A stretch of 64,000 nucleotides of DNA from Bacillus proteolyticus (GTDB lineage: Bacteria > Bacillota > Bacilli > Bacillales > Bacillaceae_G): contig NZ_MACH01000048.1 in NCBI RefSeq assembly GCF_001884065.1, positions 62,001 to 126,000 of the forward strand, read 5' to 3'. Positions 63,765 to 64,000 of this stretch are shown here, in pieces. The first letter of the stretch is position 1; each line of letters opens with the position of its first letter. Below the pieces are notes generated by a model that ran no database searches, was not told the DNA's origin, and saw nothing but the letters and a program-made list of their open reading frames with translations. Both the position numbers and the translations under genes were made by a program.

Positions 63765-64000
63765 TTAATCATCAAAATCGGATCTATGTTTTGTTGAAAT
63801 CCCTTTTGCAGATTTTTTTACATGTTGTGGCCTTGCTTGTACATCTCTTGTATCGATCATTGTTAATGGGAAGCGAATCCAAGAGTCTTTAACGGATTGT
63901 TGTCTTGTCGGATAAAACAAAGCGTACGGTTTACGTAAGGATGTAAGTCTAAATAAATGGGTAAATAAAAAGATAAATCCAAGAGAAATCCCGAAAAGTC
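63765..64000 (-). CDS. Germinant receptor GerAA-family subunit, C-terminal part only
   Basis: The last 77 or so codons of a GerXA protein, cut by the window edge. Visible are the end of a membrane helix (ISLGFIFLFTHLFRLTSLRKPY), KDSWIRFPL and a basic tail ending HRSDFDD. Family members have a similar C-terminal LTSL/D-x-x-R-P segment. Its stop lies 16 bases before gerB, so order is gerA-gerB-gerC. Confidence 0.8.
   Translation of the reverse strand, partial: LFGISLGFIFLFTHLFRLTSLRKPYALFYPTRQQSVKDSWIRFPLTMIDTRDVQARPQHVKKSAKGISTKHRSDFDD

Overview
The window looks like chromosome of a Bacillus cereus-group bacterium. The DNA is AT-rich, and the genes have strong AGGAGG-type ribosome binding sites and several TTG/GTG starts. 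It carries an S-box (SAM-I) leader on metK and a T-box leader on leuS. Spore genes include a collagen-like exosporium-type protein, a His-rich coat-like protein and a gerA-type germinant receptor operon. Order and content around ytoA/ytpA/ytpB/ytqA/ytqB/ytzC/leuS and pckA/metK match what is known of Bacillus. No rRNA, tRNA, IS element, prophage or CRISPR array was seen.

Layout. 1-7.5 kb: a zincin-like membrane protein behind a double operator, a HAD hydrolase, a lipoprotein metallopeptidase behind a Fur-like box, a nitrate/sulfonate/thiamine-precursor-type ABC importer, small membrane proteins, and a lipoprotein ending in a YwbE-like domain. 7.5-17.4 kb: a membrane glycosyltransferase and an LTA-synthase-like enzyme (divergent), a decayed membrane gene, an alpha/beta hydrolase, a large catalase, and two tandem paralogous sensor kinases, the second without its phospho-acceptor histidine. 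17.4-29 kb: a collagen-like spore-surface protein, a NIF3 protein, a YqkB-like protein, an EamA exporter, small membrane proteins, pckA, SAM riboswitch-metK, a small secreted/membrane cluster, and moaB-mobA. 29-37.4 kb: a structured 5' leader, a NarL-type two-component system, a 1378-residue subtilase with cohesin-like and dockerin-like modules, and a camelysin/TasA-like protein.

37.4-48 kb: glycosyltransferase plus PAP2 phosphatase, ytoA, ytpA-ytpB (lysophospholipase and C35 terpene synthase), a PepSY membrane protein, an ABC transporter-racemase-TPR operon, ytqA-ytqB (tRNA wobble-uridine modification), ytzC and a 49-residue protein resembling one repeat of a gamma-type SASP. 48-59 kb: a DUF418 membrane protein and a BceAB-type ABC transporter that share an upstream motif, a small tyrosine-recombinase-like protein with altered catalytic residues, a KhtTU-type K+/H+ antiporter, an MFS transporter, and T-box-leuS. 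59-64 kb: a GNAT enzyme, the His-rich repeat protein, a MazG-like protein, and the gerA(partial)-gerB-gerC operon running off the right edge.

Most genes are ordinary Bacillus chromosomal genes. The places most worth a second look are the tandem kinase/pseudokinase pair, the two-component/cohesin-dockerin protease/TasA-like block with its structured leader, the motif shared by the DUF418 gene and the BceAB-type genes, and the degenerate recombinase. All functions are inferred from sequence read by eye; no database search was run.
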